Notes under the pieces: generated by a model
Databases searched by the model: none
What the model was told of the DNA's origin: nothing
Seen by the model: only the letters and a program-made list of their open reading frames with translations
Translations under genes and position numbers: made by a program
Shown here: positions 23,718 through 33,296 of the stretch, piece by piece
How the letters are laid out: every line of letters begins with the position of its first letter
Position numbering within the stretch: position 1 is the stretch's first letter
Origin: Pedobacter sp. Bi126
GTDB taxonomy: Bacteria > Bacteroidota > Bacteroidia > Sphingobacteriales > Sphingobacteriaceae
Reading direction: 5' to 3'
Length of the DNA: 64,000 nt
NCBI RefSeq assembly: GCF_918698245.1
Contig: NZ_CAKKMS010000004.1
Span: 496,001 to 560,000 of the forward strand

Positions 23718-24710
23718 ATGGCAATTTTAGCATTTCAGAAACCAGACAAAGTGATCATGCAGAAATCAACTGATTTCGATGGCACATTTGAATTTCGTCC
23801 TTTAGAGCCCGGTTTCGGTGTAACAATTGGTAATGCCTTAAGAAGAATTTTACTTTCTTCATTAGAAGGTTATGCTATTACTACTATTCGTTTTTCAGGC
23901 GTATCTCACGAGTTTTCTACCATGAAAGGTGTTGTAGAAGATTTAACTGATATTATCTTAAACTTAAAACAAGTTCGTTTTAAGAAAACAGGTGATTCAG
24001 GTGATTCTGAAAAAGTTTTCATCATCGTTAATGGTCAAGATCAGTTTAAAGCTGGTGATATCACTAAATTCTCTAACAACTTTACAGTTTTAAACCCTGA
24101 GCATGTAATTTGCAATATGGATAAATCTGTTACTTTGGAAGTGGAATTAACCATCAATAAAGGACGTGGTTATGTACCTGCTGAAGAAAATAAAGTTGCT
24201 GATGCTGTTGTAGGTGTAATCGCAATCGATTCGATTTATACTCCGATGAAAAATGTTAAATACACGATCGAAAACTTTCGTGTTGAGCAAAAAACGGATT
24301 ATGAAAAATTGGTTTTAGATATCTCTACTGACGGTTCAATTCATCCAGAAGAAGCATTAAAAGAAGCGGCTAAAATCCTTATCCAACACTTTATGTTATT
24401 CTCTGATGAAAATCTAGTATTAGAATCTCAAGCTAAAGAAGAAACTAAAGAAGTTGACGAGGAAATTTTACACATGCGTAAAATCCTTAAAACTGAATTG
24501 GTAGATATGGATCTTTCAGTTAGAGCATTAAACTGCTTAAAAGCTGCTGATATCCGTACTTTAGCTGATTTAGTTTCTTACGATGTTGCTGATATGTTAA
24601 AATTCAGAAACTTCGGTAAAAAATCTTTAACAGAGATCCAAGAATTAGTAAAATCAAAAGGTTTATCATTTGGTATGAACCTGTCTAAATTTAAATTAGA
24701 CGAAGAATAA
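23718..24710 (+). CDS. rpoA: RNA polymerase alpha subunit
   Basis: 330 residues. The N-terminal dimerisation domain (EPGFGVTIGNALRRILLSSL) and the C-terminal DNA-binding domain (about 260-325, ALNCLKAADIRTLADLVSYD and FGKKSLTEIQELVKSKGLSF) are both complete. It provides the platform for core assembly and regulator contacts. A 111-base gap without clear signals precedes rplQ. Confidence 0.97.
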   Translation: MAILAFQKPDKVIMQKSTDFDGTFEFRPLEPGFGVTIGNALRRILLSSLEGYAITTIRFSGVSHEFSTMKGVVEDLTDIILNLKQVRFKKTGDSGDSEKVFIIVNGQDQFKAGDITKFSNNFTVLNPEHVICNMDKSVTLEVELTINKGRGYVPAEENKVADAVVGVIAIDSIYTPMKNVKYTIENFRVEQKTDYEKLVLDISTDGSIHPEEALKEAAKILIQHFMLFSDENLVLESQAKEETKEVDEEILHMRKILKTELVDMDLSVRALNCLKAADIRTLADLVSYDVADMLKFRNFGKKSLTEIQELVKSKGLSFGMNLSKFKLDEE

Positions 24711-24821
24711 AAAGCATGGCGCCATGCGCTTAGCGCAAAGCGTTGAACAAAATATTATTTCACAGTGTATAATTCCCTCCGCTTAATTGCAACGAGACGG
24801 TATACACTCAATTAAAAAACA

Positions 24822-25346
24822 ATGAGACACGGTAAAAAAGTAAACCACTTAGGTAGAACCGCAAGCCACAGAAAGGCGATGTTAGCTAACATGGCTTCAT
24901 CACTTATTTTGCACAAAAGAATTACAACAACTTTAGCTAAAGCTAAAGCTTTACGTACTTATGTTGAGCCAATTATCACTAAATCAAAAAATGATACTAC
25001 TCACTCACGTCGTACGGTATTTGCTTATTTACAAGATAAAGAAGTAGTAACAATTTTATTCCGCGAAATCGCTGAGAAAGTTGCAAACCGTCCAGGTGGT
25101 TACACTCGTATCATTAAATTAAACAACCGTTTAGGTGATAACGCTGAAATGGCTTTAATTGAATTGGTAGACTACAATACAGTTTACGGTAAAGATGCAG
25201 AAGTTAAAGAAGAGAAGAAAACAACTCGTCGTGGTAGAAGTAAAGCTACTGCTGCACCTAAAGCTGCTGAAGCGAAAGCCGAAGTTGCCGAAGAAGTTGC
25301 TCCTGCTGAAGAAGCTCCTGCTACTGAAGAACCAAAAGGAGAATAA
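24822..25346 (+). CDS. rplQ: 50S ribosomal protein L17 with Ala/Glu/Lys tail
   Basis: 174 residues. The conserved core (MRHGKKVNHLGRTASHRKAM to about residue 120) is normal L17, which lies near the tunnel exit. A tail of about 50 residues rich in Ala, Glu and Lys (KAAEAKAEVAEEVAPAEEAP) follows and is absent in E. coli L17 (127 residues). It is the last gene of the cluster; a strong terminator starts 25 bases after the stop. Confidence 0.96.
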   Translation: MRHGKKVNHLGRTASHRKAMLANMASSLILHKRITTTLAKAKALRTYVEPIITKSKNDTTHSRRTVFAYLQDKEVVTILFREIAEKVANRPGGYTRIIKLNNRLGDNAEMALIELVDYNTVYGKDAEVKEEKKTTRRGRSKATAAPKAAEAKAEVAEEVAPAEEAPATEEPKGE

Positions 25347-25370
25347 TTTTATTCACCTTAAGATCAAAAA

Positions 25371-25400
25371 AGTCCTGTTCGAAAGAGCAGGACTTTTTTT
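25371..25400 (+). terminator. intrinsic terminator of the ribosomal operon
   Basis: AGTCCTG (25371-25377) pairs with CAGGACT (25388-25394). The stem continues inward to a GAAA tetraloop, and seven T follow. Confidence 0.85.
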
Positions 25401-25415
25401 GTGCCGTTTTGTGCT

Positions 25416-25500
25416 GTCAGATGTTACCATCTGACGGTTTGTTAAAAATAAATTAGATCTTAAGAATTTCTTCTATGTGTCAGATGGAAACATCTGACAC
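25416..25500. repeat. two TCAGATG-type hairpin repeats
   Basis: GTCAGATG-TTAC-CATCTGAC (25416-25435) and GTGTCAGATG-GAAA-CATCTGACAC (25477-25500) share one stem with different 4-base loops. A third copy lies at 41497-41520. Confidence 0.75.
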
Positions 25501-25661
25501 CACTATCAATCTATGGCATAACTCCATAGGCACATGATAGCCACTGATGAACTATTGACCAGTGAACTAATGAACCAATCAATCAAACGTTTGTCTCATT
25601 TTTTCATTACATAGCTTAATTTTAGCTAGGTATCTATAAATTAGCCGAAAACAAATTTGAA

Positions 25662-28631
25662 ATGAAATTCAGGCTTTTTCTATTACTCTGTCTTTTCGGA
25701 CAGTTATCTCTTAATGCACAAACACTAAAATACACCAATGGTAACAATGCCTGGAACCCTGATTCGTTAGGTAACCACAGAGTTGTGGTGCGGTTTGCTG
25801 GTACAGGCAAAATTGCCCATGCTAAAATCGATTGGCGCCGGAGAGATGAACATCCAGAACTAAAAGGAATTATCGTACAAGATGCCAGTGGCAAAACTGT
25901 TTCGGTTGTTGGCACAGGTAAATTGACAAGAGAAAGTGCTGATATTTATTTTGAAGCACCTGGAGCTGGAAAATATTATGTTTACTACCTCCCTTATAAA
26001 AATGAGGGAAGAAGTAATTATCCGAAAGGAGTTTACTTAAAGCCCAAACAGACTGACCAGGCATGGTTAACGGCGGCAAAACAGGTTAAAGTGAATACAT
26101 CTGTTGTAGAGATCCAGTCTATCGATGCTTTCAATTCTTTTTATCCAATGGAAGTAATTGCCACTGGCAAAGAAACGGCTGCAATCAAGGCCAAATATGC
26201 TTCAGAAGCTTTTGTCGTTTTTCCAGAGGACAGAATGTTTCCAATCAAAATGCAGAACGATTTACCTTATCGCTGGGTGCAGAAAGGCGCTGCAAATACT
26301 TTTACAGCATCGGCTGGTAAAGGTGAAAACTATGCTTTTCAATTAGGCGTATTTGCTCTGAAAGACCTGAAAAATGTAATGGTTAGCTTTGGCGATTTAA
26401 AAAATGCAGCCGGAAAAGTAATTTCTTCAAAATATATTAACTGCTTAAATACCAATGGAACAAGTTATGATAACAAACCTTTGGTTGAAACCGTAAATGT
26501 AGCCTCTGGCAAAATTCAGCCGATGTGGATCACAGTTAACATTCCTAAAAATATTGTTGCAGGTATTTATGCTGGAAAATTTACGGTTAAAGCCAATGGG
26601 AAATCGAAAGTAATCGATGTCAAAATTATAGTGGGTAATGAAGTTTTAGCCGATGCTGGGGTAGGAACCCCAAATAAACAGACCCGCTTAACTTGGCTAA
26701 ATTCTACTTTAGCACAAGCGAATACGGTTGTAGCACCATATACGCCACTAACAGTTGATGGGAATGTAATCTCGCTTTTAGGTAGAAAGTTCGAAATCAA
26801 TGCCGATGGTTTCCCTAAGCAGATTCAAACGTTCTTTAATGCTGAGATGACGGCTTACAGCGCAAAACCTAATAATATCCTGGCAGAACCTATTCACTTT
26901 CACTTCTTTAATACGCCAAAAACGCAGGAGAAATTTGTACCAAGCAATTTTCAGATTACCGATAAAGAAGCTGGAACGGTAAAATGGAAGGTCACCAATA
27001 CTTCTGAAAACCTGAAAATGGATTTAGAAGGTGCTTTAGAGTTTGATGGCTATGTACATTATGTAATTAAAGTAACGGCTTTAAAAGATGTCGATTTCAG
27101 TAATGTCGATTTTCATATCCCTTTTGATAAGAATTCTACAAAATATTTGATGGGCTTAGGTGAAAAAGGTGGCGTTAGACCAGATACCGTAAAATGGAAA
27201 TGGGATGTAGCGAATAAAAATCAGGATGCCGTTTGGATCGGGAATGTAAATGCAGGCCTTTATTACAACTTAAGAGACGAAAACTATGTTCGCCCGCTTA
27301 ATACTAATTTCTATCTTCAAAAGCCCTTATTATTGCCTAAATCGTGGGGTAATGGAGATAAAGGTGGTATCCAGATCAATGTTAAGGGCAGTTCGATGCT
27401 GGCTGATAACTTTACCGGTGCAAGAAGCATGAAAAAAGGCGATGTGTTATATTATAATTTCAATTTACTGATCACACCATTCCATCTACTTAACACCGAT
27501 TTTCAATGGGACAACCGTTTCTATCATAAATATGGTGACTTAGATACGATCAAAGCTAAAGGTGCAACGGTGGTGAACATTCACCATGCCACGCCGATCA
27601 ACCCTTGGATCAATTATCCATTTATCGAATGGAAAAAGATGAAAGATTATATCGGTAATGCACATTCAAAAGGATTAAAAGTTAAAATTTACAATACTGT
27701 TCGCGAACTTTCTAACCATGCATACGAGTGGCCGGCTTTAAGGAGTTTAGGTACTGAAGTATACTCTCCTGGTAAAGGAGGAGGCTTTAGCTGGTTACAG
27801 GAGCATTTAGATTCCAATTATATTGCTGCCTGGTTTGTTCCTGAAATAAAAGATGCCGCCGTAATTAACAGCGGAATGAACCGTTGGCACAACTATTACG
27901 TAGAAGGAATGAATTGGTTGGTAAACAACGTTGGGATTGATGGTGTTTACCTGGATGATGTGGCATTTGACCGTGTAACCATGAAGCGTATAAAACGTGT
28001 GTTGACACAGGATAACCACCCTGGTATTATCGACTTGCACTCTGCCAATCAATACAATAAAAGTGATGGCTTTAACAATAGTGCCATTTTATACCTGGAA
28101 CATTTTCCTTATTTAAACCGTTTATGGTTTGGCGAATATTTCGATTACCAAAAAAACAATCCCGATTTCTTTTTAACAGAGGTAAGCGGAATACCTTTTG
28201 GATTAATGGGAGAGATGTTACAGGATGATGGAAACCCTTGGCGTGGTATGATTTACGGCATGACAAGCCGCTTGGGATGGTCTGACAAAAGTGACCCAAA
28301 ACCATTATGGAAAGCCTGGGATAATTTCGGCATAAAAGGATCTGAGATGATCGGTTACTGGAGCGAAAACTGTCCGGTTAAAACTGATAACCCCAAAGTA
28401 TTGGCAACTGTATACAAACAAAAAGGTAAAACAATGATTTCATTAGCAAGCTGGGCAGAAGGAGATGTAAAGGTTAATTTAACTATCGATTGGGCCAAGC
28501 TGGGGTTAGATGCCGGGAAAGTAAAATTAGCCGCTCCTTCAATTGACAAGTTTCAAACTTCGGGAAGTTATCCTGATGGAAAATCTGTTCCTGTTGAAAA
28601 AGGAAAAGGTTTGATTTTGATAGTAGAATAG
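25662..28631 (+). CDS. secreted glycoside-hydrolase-like protein
   Basis: 989 residues. A signal peptide (MKFRLFLLLCLFGQLSLNAQ) is followed by beta-rich N-terminal domains (about 25-330). A central region leads into a probable TIM-barrel domain (about 600-900) with VVNIHHATPINPWINYP, GLKVKIYNTVRELSNH, NVGIDGVYLDDVAFDRV and GIIDLHSANQYN. The acid pair in YLDDVAFDR sits where catalytic or substrate-binding acids occur in alpha-glycosidase-like barrels. The C-terminal beta domain ends VEKGKGLILIVE. It is probably a periplasmic or surface enzyme acting on a plant or host glycan; I cannot name the family or substrate firmly. It faces the GMC oxidoreductase genes across an inverted repeat. Confidence 0.7.
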   Translation: MKFRLFLLLCLFGQLSLNAQTLKYTNGNNAWNPDSLGNHRVVVRFAGTGKIAHAKIDWRRRDEHPELKGIIVQDASGKTVSVVGTGKLTRESADIYFEAPGAGKYYVYYLPYKNEGRSNYPKGVYLKPKQTDQAWLTAAKQVKVNTSVVEIQSIDAFNSFYPMEVIATGKETAAIKAKYASEAFVVFPEDRMFPIKMQNDLPYRWVQKGAANTFTASAGKGENYAFQLGVFALKDLKNVMVSFGDLKNAAGKVISSKYINCLNTNGTSYDNKPLVETVNVASGKIQPMWITVNIPKNIVAGIYAGKFTVKANGKSKVIDVKIIVGNEVLADAGVGTPNKQTRLTWLNSTLAQANTVVAPYTPLTVDGNVISLLGRKFEINADGFPKQIQTFFNAEMTAYSAKPNNILAEPIHFHFFNTPKTQEKFVPSNFQITDKEAGTVKWKVTNTSENLKMDLEGALEFDGYVHYVIKVTALKDVDFSNVDFHIPFDKNSTKYLMGLGEKGGVRPDTVKWKWDVANKNQDAVWIGNVNAGLYYNLRDENYVRPLNTNFYLQKPLLLPKSWGNGDKGGIQINVKGSSMLADNFTGARSMKKGDVLYYNFNLLITPFHLLNTDFQWDNRFYHKYGDLDTIKAKGATVVNIHHATPINPWINYPFIEWKKMKDYIGNAHSKGLKVKIYNTVRELSNHAYEWPALRSLGTEVYSPGKGGGFSWLQEHLDSNYIAAWFVPEIKDAAVINSGMNRWHNYYVEGMNWLVNNVGIDGVYLDDVAFDRVTMKRIKRVLTQDNHPGIIDLHSANQYNKSDGFNNSAILYLEHFPYLNRLWFGEYFDYQKNNPDFFLTEVSGIPFGLMGEMLQDDGNPWRGMIYGMTSRLGWSDKSDPKPLWKAWDNFGIKGSEMIGYWSENCPVKTDNPKVLATVYKQKGKTMISLASWAEGDVKVNLTIDWAKLGLDAGKVKLAAPSIDKFQTSGSYPDGKSVPVEKGKGLILIVE

Positions 28632-28645
28632 TTTATATAAGTTTT

Positions 28646-28732
28646 CGTCATTGCGAGGCACGAAGCAATCTTAATGCGCTAAAAGGTAGCGATAGTTGTA
28701 GGATTGTTTCGTGCCTCGCAATGACGATTTTT
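28646..28732. repeat. CGTCATTGCGAGG inverted repeat, likely two-way terminator
   Basis: A 25-base arm at 28646-28670 (beginning CGTCATTGCGAGG) matches the reverse complement of 28702-28726 with one mismatch. It sits between convergent genes and a T-run follows the right arm, so it can end transcription from the left. The same motif recurs at 44220-44325. Confidence 0.75.
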
Positions 28733-28736
28733 TGCA

Positions 28737-29369
28737 TTATACCTTTACATTCTCCATTCCGTACTGTTTCAGTACATCTGCTGGAACACCGGCCCACTGG
28801 TTTGGTGCATTACCAACATAACCAATATCCTTTACACCAATTTCTGTCGTGTAAAAACCCGATGCTGTTAAGTTTCTCATTCTATTGAAAAAAGTTACAC
28901 CAGCCTGCATTTCTGGTCTGGCTTTTTTAGGATATGCAATTTCATCTACAATCGAAATTTGCTGATCCTCGGATGCCTCAACAAATGATTTTTGGAATTT
29001 ATTAAAGCTGTACACATCCAGCCATTTCAGGCCGCCACGCATCGGTACTTTATGTTCAGGAATATCTTTTACAATAAATTCGATAAACTCAGGCACTTTG
29101 GCGTCAGATGCGCTGCCCGATACTTCATCTTTAGGAATGATAATATCAGCCAGAACTGTAATGGTAGCCATTTCATGTTTAGTGAAAAAGGTTTCAGCTT
29201 TTAATTTCTTATCACGGTCTATTTCCCATTGTTCTCTTCCGGCTTCTTTTGCAGTTTCTTCTGGTGCGGCTACTTCGGTTTTTGTTTCAGGTTGTTTACA
29301 GGCATCGAGCAGCACGGTTGTGCTGATGGCTGTTAAACCTAATGCTTTTAGTGAATCACGTCTGTTCAT
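28737..29369 (-). CDS. gluconate 2-dehydrogenase subunit 3-like small subunit
   Basis: 210 residues. The N-terminus has a Tat-type twin arginine (MNRRDSLKALGLTAISTTVL) followed by LLDACKQ, a lipobox-like site. The middle contains FFTKHEMATITVLADIIIPK and GLKWLDVYSF, typical of the gluconate 2-dehydrogenase subunit 3 family. These small subunits escort or stabilise an FAD-dependent large subunit during export. The large subunit is encoded 11 bases upstream. The substrate is probably a sugar or glycoside; which one is unknown. Confidence 0.82.
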   Translation of the reverse strand: MNRRDSLKALGLTAISTTVLLDACKQPETKTEVAAPEETAKEAGREQWEIDRDKKLKAETFFTKHEMATITVLADIIIPKDEVSGSASDAKVPEFIEFIVKDIPEHKVPMRGGLKWLDVYSFNKFQKSFVEASEDQQISIVDEIAYPKKARPEMQAGVTFFNRMRNLTASGFYTTEIGVKDIGYVGNAPNQWAGVPADVLKQYGMENVKV

Positions 29370-29380
29370 ATGGCAATTCT

Positions 29381-31117
29381 TTAAATGTTTTGTTTTTTCT
29401 TTTGAGCTAAAATATATTCGGCTGTACGCATCGAAAGCGCTAAAATCGTCCAGGTGGCATTTTTATCACCTTGTTGAACAAACGGACCAGCATCAACCAC
29501 AAACAGGTTTTTACAGTCGTGTGCCTGGCAATATTTATTTAACGCCGATTTTTTAGGATCGTCGCCCATGCGGATGGTTCCAACTTCGTGAATAATTTTT
29601 CCTGGGTTCAGTAAACCATAATTGGTATCTGCGCCCTGAATTTCGGAGGTAACCACGGCACCCATTTCTTTCATAATCGAAAGAAAGGTTTCCTGCATGT
29701 GCTTAGCCTGTAGAATTTCATCTTTGGCCCATTTATAGTTAAACCTTAAAACAGGAATACCATATTTATCCACGGTGTCCGGATCAATTTCACAGTAGTT
29801 GTCTTCTCTGGCAATTGCCGTTCCACGACCAGCCATGCCAACGCCAGTTCCATAGAAACGGCGATAATCATCCTTTAACGATTTTCCATAACCTCCTGCT
29901 TCTTTCATTTTGCCATCTCTGCCAGGTACCATTCCGTTCATCTGGGCTACACCGCCGCCAAAACCATATGCAGGCATACCCATGCCACCCCAATATTCGA
30001 TGTGGTAACCACGGGGGAAGTTTAGTTTACGGTTATCTAACCACCAGGGCGAATAGATATGTACACTGCCCAAACCATCCTCATTGTAACGTTTTCTGTC
30101 CATTAACTGTGGAAGAAAGCCCGAAACACTTGCTCCGGTAGAGTCATGCAGATATTTTCCAACCACGCCACTACTATTGGCCAGGCCATTTGGATGAGAA
30201 GTTGATTTTGAATTTAATAAAATACGTGCCGATTCACAGGCACTGGCACCTAAAATAACGAGTTTGCCATTTACCTGATATTCTTGCAGGTCTTTACGGT
30301 TTACGTATGAAACGCCCTTTGCAGTACCGTCTTTATCGGTAATTACTTCGCGCACCATGGCATCGGTAATTACAGTAAGGTTTCCTGTTTTTACTGCAGG
30401 ATTCACCAAACATGATGATGATGAAAAATCGCCATAAACCTTGCAGCTTCTTCCGCACTGACCGCAGTAGAAACAAGGTGCACGGTCGTTGTTATTGGGT
30501 AAGGCTTCGGTAAGCACAGACCCACGGCCGGTAATTACTTTTACACCCGCTTTTTCTGCACCTTTTTTGATAAAAAGTTCGTTTAATCTTGGTTTTGGCG
30601 GTTTCATAAAGATTCCGTCTGGCTCGTTCTCTAAACCTTCTGCCGTTCCATAAATACCGATCATACGGTCAACTTTATCGTAGAACGGTTTTACATCCGC
30701 GTAAGTAATGGGCCAGGCATCGGTTAAACCATCTTTAGGTTTAAAATCGTCCGGACCCATCCGTAAAGAAATTCGTCCCCAGTGATTGGTACGGCCACCG
30801 AGCATCCGCGAACGGAACCATTCGAATTCGCTTTTGTTTTTCTGGGTATAGGGTTCGCCTTCTAATTCCCATCCTCCATACGAAGCATCAAAATCTCCAA
30901 ACGGACGCGTTGTACTGGCACCACGACGAGGAGATTCCCAAGGCCATTTTAATTGATGTGAATCTAATCGCGGATCGAAATTTTGACCAGCTTCGAGCAT
31001 TAAAACCTTTTGACCTGCATGTGCCAGAACATATGCAGCCATTCCACCTCCCGCACCTGAGCCAACAACAATGGCATCATAAACGGTAGGCGATTTTTTT
31101 ATCTGAAAGTCACTCAT
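29381..31117 (-). CDS. GMC family FAD-dependent oxidoreductase, large subunit
   Basis: 578 residues. The FAD-binding motif is AIVVGSGAGGGMAAYVLAHA near the N-terminus, and the C-terminal end holds the GMC-type GTIRMGDDPKKS and LFVVDAGPFVQQGDKNATWT blocks. A cysteine cluster, CFYCGQCGRSC (about residues 214-225), recalls the iron-sulfur site of FAD-dependent glucose and glucoside 3-dehydrogenases. No signal peptide is visible, so export would rely on the Tat signal of the small subunit. Together the two probably oxidise a sugar in the periplasm. 3-Keto-sugar formation is a reasonable guess from relatives, not shown here. Confidence 0.82.
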   Translation of the reverse strand: MSDFQIKKSPTVYDAIVVGSGAGGGMAAYVLAHAGQKVLMLEAGQNFDPRLDSHQLKWPWESPRRGASTTRPFGDFDASYGGWELEGEPYTQKNKSEFEWFRSRMLGGRTNHWGRISLRMGPDDFKPKDGLTDAWPITYADVKPFYDKVDRMIGIYGTAEGLENEPDGIFMKPPKPRLNELFIKKGAEKAGVKVITGRGSVLTEALPNNNDRAPCFYCGQCGRSCKVYGDFSSSSCLVNPAVKTGNLTVITDAMVREVITDKDGTAKGVSYVNRKDLQEYQVNGKLVILGASACESARILLNSKSTSHPNGLANSSGVVGKYLHDSTGASVSGFLPQLMDRKRYNEDGLGSVHIYSPWWLDNRKLNFPRGYHIEYWGGMGMPAYGFGGGVAQMNGMVPGRDGKMKEAGGYGKSLKDDYRRFYGTGVGMAGRGTAIAREDNYCEIDPDTVDKYGIPVLRFNYKWAKDEILQAKHMQETFLSIMKEMGAVVTSEIQGADTNYGLLNPGKIIHEVGTIRMGDDPKKSALNKYCQAHDCKNLFVVDAGPFVQQGDKNATWTILALSMRTAEYILAQKKKQNI

Positions 31118-31337
31118 TGATTATGGTTAGCTATTTTTATATACTCTAATCTAAAGCTAATTTTTTTGAAATAGAAGTGTTCGGCTATTTTGGAATCAAT
31201 ATAGATAATATTGCCCATGCGTATTTCTAAATCGTATTACGTGAGTGCTTGATTAGCCGTTTTTAAGTAAATAAATCTTAAATGGTCGCCCTATTGTTAC
31301 ATTATCATGGATATGTTCTGCTCCGGATAAACTTGAC

Positions 31338-31345
31338 TATCTTTG
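31338..31345 (+). promoter_or_regulatory. candidate -7 box before the methyltransferase gene
   Basis: TATCTTTG matches TAnnTTTG and lies 16 bases before ATG 31362, giving a leader of about 14 bases. The -33 region is weak (TTCTG near 31316). Confidence 0.45.
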
Positions 31346-31361
31346 TCCTTAAAATTTATCG

Positions 31362-32549
31362 ATGCCAGTGTTAGAATATATAGAACAATTTACCATAGCT
31401 TTAAAAGAAAGCTTAAATGCAGCAACTTTTGTAAAGGTATCTTTAGGACACTATAAAGGAGAAGAGGAAGCATTAAAGCAGATTCTTATCCGCAAAGTGG
31501 TGATTAAACGCGAAGATAAACTGGCCTTTACCTATCGCTATAAAACCCGCGATGTGGTGAAAAACTATGCAGTTGATGAAGCAATAGGCTTGATTGCCGA
31601 TTATCTCGAAAAAGGTTTTAAAATCGGTACTTTGTTTACCACCGAAAAGGATCTGATTTTGGAGGAACTGAACAATGGCAAGGTTGTTTTTAGGGAAAGC
31701 AAAGCATCAAGTGCAGCAGCGCCATCTGCCAGTCACGATAAAGAAAAAGCCAGGTTGATTAAACCAGAGGCAAAGTCTTATTTAACGGAACTGAAAATCA
31801 CCGATGCAGAAGAGAAGGTTTTCAAAAATGCGCAGGATAAATTCCGCCAGATTAACCATTATATCGAAATTTTAAGTTCTTTAATTAAAGAGCTGCCAGA
31901 AGGAACCATTAAAAAGGTTGCTGATATGGGTTCAGGTAAGGGTTATCTAACTTTTGCACTCTACGATTATCTGCATTCGGTTTTAAAGCTCGAAACTGAA
32001 GTTGTAGGCGTGGAATATAGGCAGGATATGGTTGATTTGTGTAACCAGGTTGCTGTAAAATCTGCTTTCGATAAATTAAACTTTGTTCAGGGAACGATTG
32101 AAGATTATAAGGCTGAGGAGGTGAATCTCTTAATTGCATTACATGCCTGTGATACCGCTACCGACGATGCCATTTTTAAAGGGATAAAAGCCAATGCGGA
32201 GCTGATTGTTGTTGCGCCTTGTTGCCACAAACAGATCCGGAGAGAGATTGAGCAAAATAAAGTGAAGAATGATGTTTCGTTTTTAACTAAATATGGTATC
32301 TTTTTAGAACGTCAGGCCGAAATGGTTACCGATGGGATACGTGCACTGATCTTAGAATATTTTGGCTATAAAACCAAAGTTTTCGAATTTGTTTCGGATG
32401 CACATACACCTAAAAATGTGCTTGTGGTGGGGGTAAAGAGCAAAGCGCATAGTGCAGAGCGAAAAGCGGAGATTTTACAAAAGATTAAAGCGAGCAAGGA
32501 ATATTTTGGAATTGGCTATCATCATTTAGAAAGATTGTTGGAGCTTTAA
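31362..32549 (+). CDS. SAM-dependent methyltransferase (Methyltransf_32-like)
   Basis: 395 residues. The first 130 residues are an uncharacterised N-terminal domain. The methyltransferase domain starts near residue 165 with VADMGSGKGYLTFALYDYL, a SAM-binding motif I, and continues with VVGVEYRQDMVDLCN, LLIALHACDTATDDAI and VVAPCCHKQIRREI. The HACD and APCCHK motifs are characteristic of the group that includes eukaryotic GSTCD- and RRNAD1-like proteins. An RNA substrate is plausible but not shown. It has its own -7 box and no operon partner. Confidence 0.75.
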   Translation: MPVLEYIEQFTIALKESLNAATFVKVSLGHYKGEEEALKQILIRKVVIKREDKLAFTYRYKTRDVVKNYAVDEAIGLIADYLEKGFKIGTLFTTEKDLILEELNNGKVVFRESKASSAAAPSASHDKEKARLIKPEAKSYLTELKITDAEEKVFKNAQDKFRQINHYIEILSSLIKELPEGTIKKVADMGSGKGYLTFALYDYLHSVLKLETEVVGVEYRQDMVDLCNQVAVKSAFDKLNFVQGTIEDYKAEEVNLLIALHACDTATDDAIFKGIKANAELIVVAPCCHKQIRREIEQNKVKNDVSFLTKYGIFLERQAEMVTDGIRALILEYFGYKTKVFEFVSDAHTPKNVLVVGVKSKAHSAERKAEILQKIKASKEYFGIGYHHLERLLEL

Positions 32550-32550
32550 T

Positions 32551-32716
32551 TTAACCGCAAAGAATGCAAAGTTTTTCGCAAAGAAACGCAAAGCCATTGC
32601 CGAAATCATGATGCTAAGGTTAAGCTATAAGGAAGCATCGTCATTCTGTCCCGAATATTCGGGATCAGAATCTATCAAACCAAACGGATATTTTCAGTCG
32701 GTGAGACACCGACCGA
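32551..32716. repeat. GCAAAG-type and palindromic intergenic repeats
   Basis: Four GCAAAG units (32557, 32566, 32578, 32588) are followed by a CATTCTGTCCCGAATATTCG piece with the palindrome CCCGAATATTCGGG, and by a GTCGGTG-AGA-CACCGAC hairpin near 32698. They lie between the stop of the methyltransferase and the DUF1304 gene; the open frame across them is not coding. Confidence 0.6.
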
Positions 32717-32731
32717 TAAGACGTATCGAAC

Positions 32732-33091
32732 TTACAGATGCAACAAAATCAACGCAATTAATGCCGGTATGGACTGTACATAAAGAATTTTTTTACTTGC
32801 TGTGGCTGCACCATAAATGCCAGCAATAATGACACAGGTTAAAAAGAATATGGCCACATAAAATTTCCAGTGATGATCGGCTATACATAACGACCAAATT
32901 AATCCTGCTGCTAAAAAGCCATTGTATAATCCCTGGTTTGCTGCCAATGTTTTTGTTGGCACAAATAAATCTTTTGGTATGGTTTTAAAAACTTTTGGCG
33001 CTCTTGTGGTCCAGGCGAACATTTCTAACCAAAGGATATAGATGTGGATGAAGGCTACTAAGCCGATTACGATTTGTGCTGCTAATTGCAT
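32732..33091 (-). CDS. DUF1304 family small membrane protein
   Basis: 119 residues with four hydrophobic segments. The start MQLAAQIVIGLVAFIHIYIL, the conserved EMFAWTTRAPKVF and the NQGLYNGFLAAGLIW block identify the DUF1304 family. These proteins are widespread and their function is unknown; the label epimerase sometimes attached to them has no support here. It is transcribed alone. Confidence 0.8.
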   Translation of the reverse strand: MQLAAQIVIGLVAFIHIYILWLEMFAWTTRAPKVFKTIPKDLFVPTKTLAANQGLYNGFLAAGLIWSLCIADHHWKFYVAIFFLTCVIIAGIYGAATASKKILYVQSIPALIALILLHL

Positions 33092-33219
33092 TATACAGAT
33101 TTAAATGATTGCACCGATTGATTGTGATTTAAAGATATAAAACTTTGAGGGCATTTAGATGATTACTCATTATTTCTGCTTGTGGTTTTATCACCGAAGC
33201 GCTAAAAACTGCTGTTCAA

Positions 33220-33296
33220 TAAACCCGATAATAGCGGACACGAGTGAAACGGAGTAAAGCGGTTAGCTCCAAAGGAGTCCCTTTAGGACGGGGCTG
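33220..33296 (+). repeat. constant-arm/variable-core intergenic repeat, copy 2
   Basis: TAAACCCGATAATAGCGG (33220-33237) is followed by a different core, AAAGCGGTTAG (33255-33265), then a GTCC-CTTTA-GGAC hairpin (33277-33289) and CGGGGCT. Confidence 0.6.

Larger units (their letters stand above)
25347..25661. other. gap after the ribosomal operon
   Basis: About 315 bases with no gene. It holds the operon terminator, two TCAGATG hairpins (25416-25435 and 25477-25500) and AT-rich DNA before the next gene. I see no clear TAnnTTTG box. Confidence 0.6.

Noticed and set aside
25195..25434. Lys/Leu-rich frame over the rplQ tail
   Set aside because: Frame-shifted reading of the Ala/Glu/Lys tail, and it runs through the operon terminator.
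32608..32829. Plus-strand frame between the methyltransferase and DUF1304 genes
   Set aside because: It crosses palindromic repeats and the 3' end of the DUF1304 gene.
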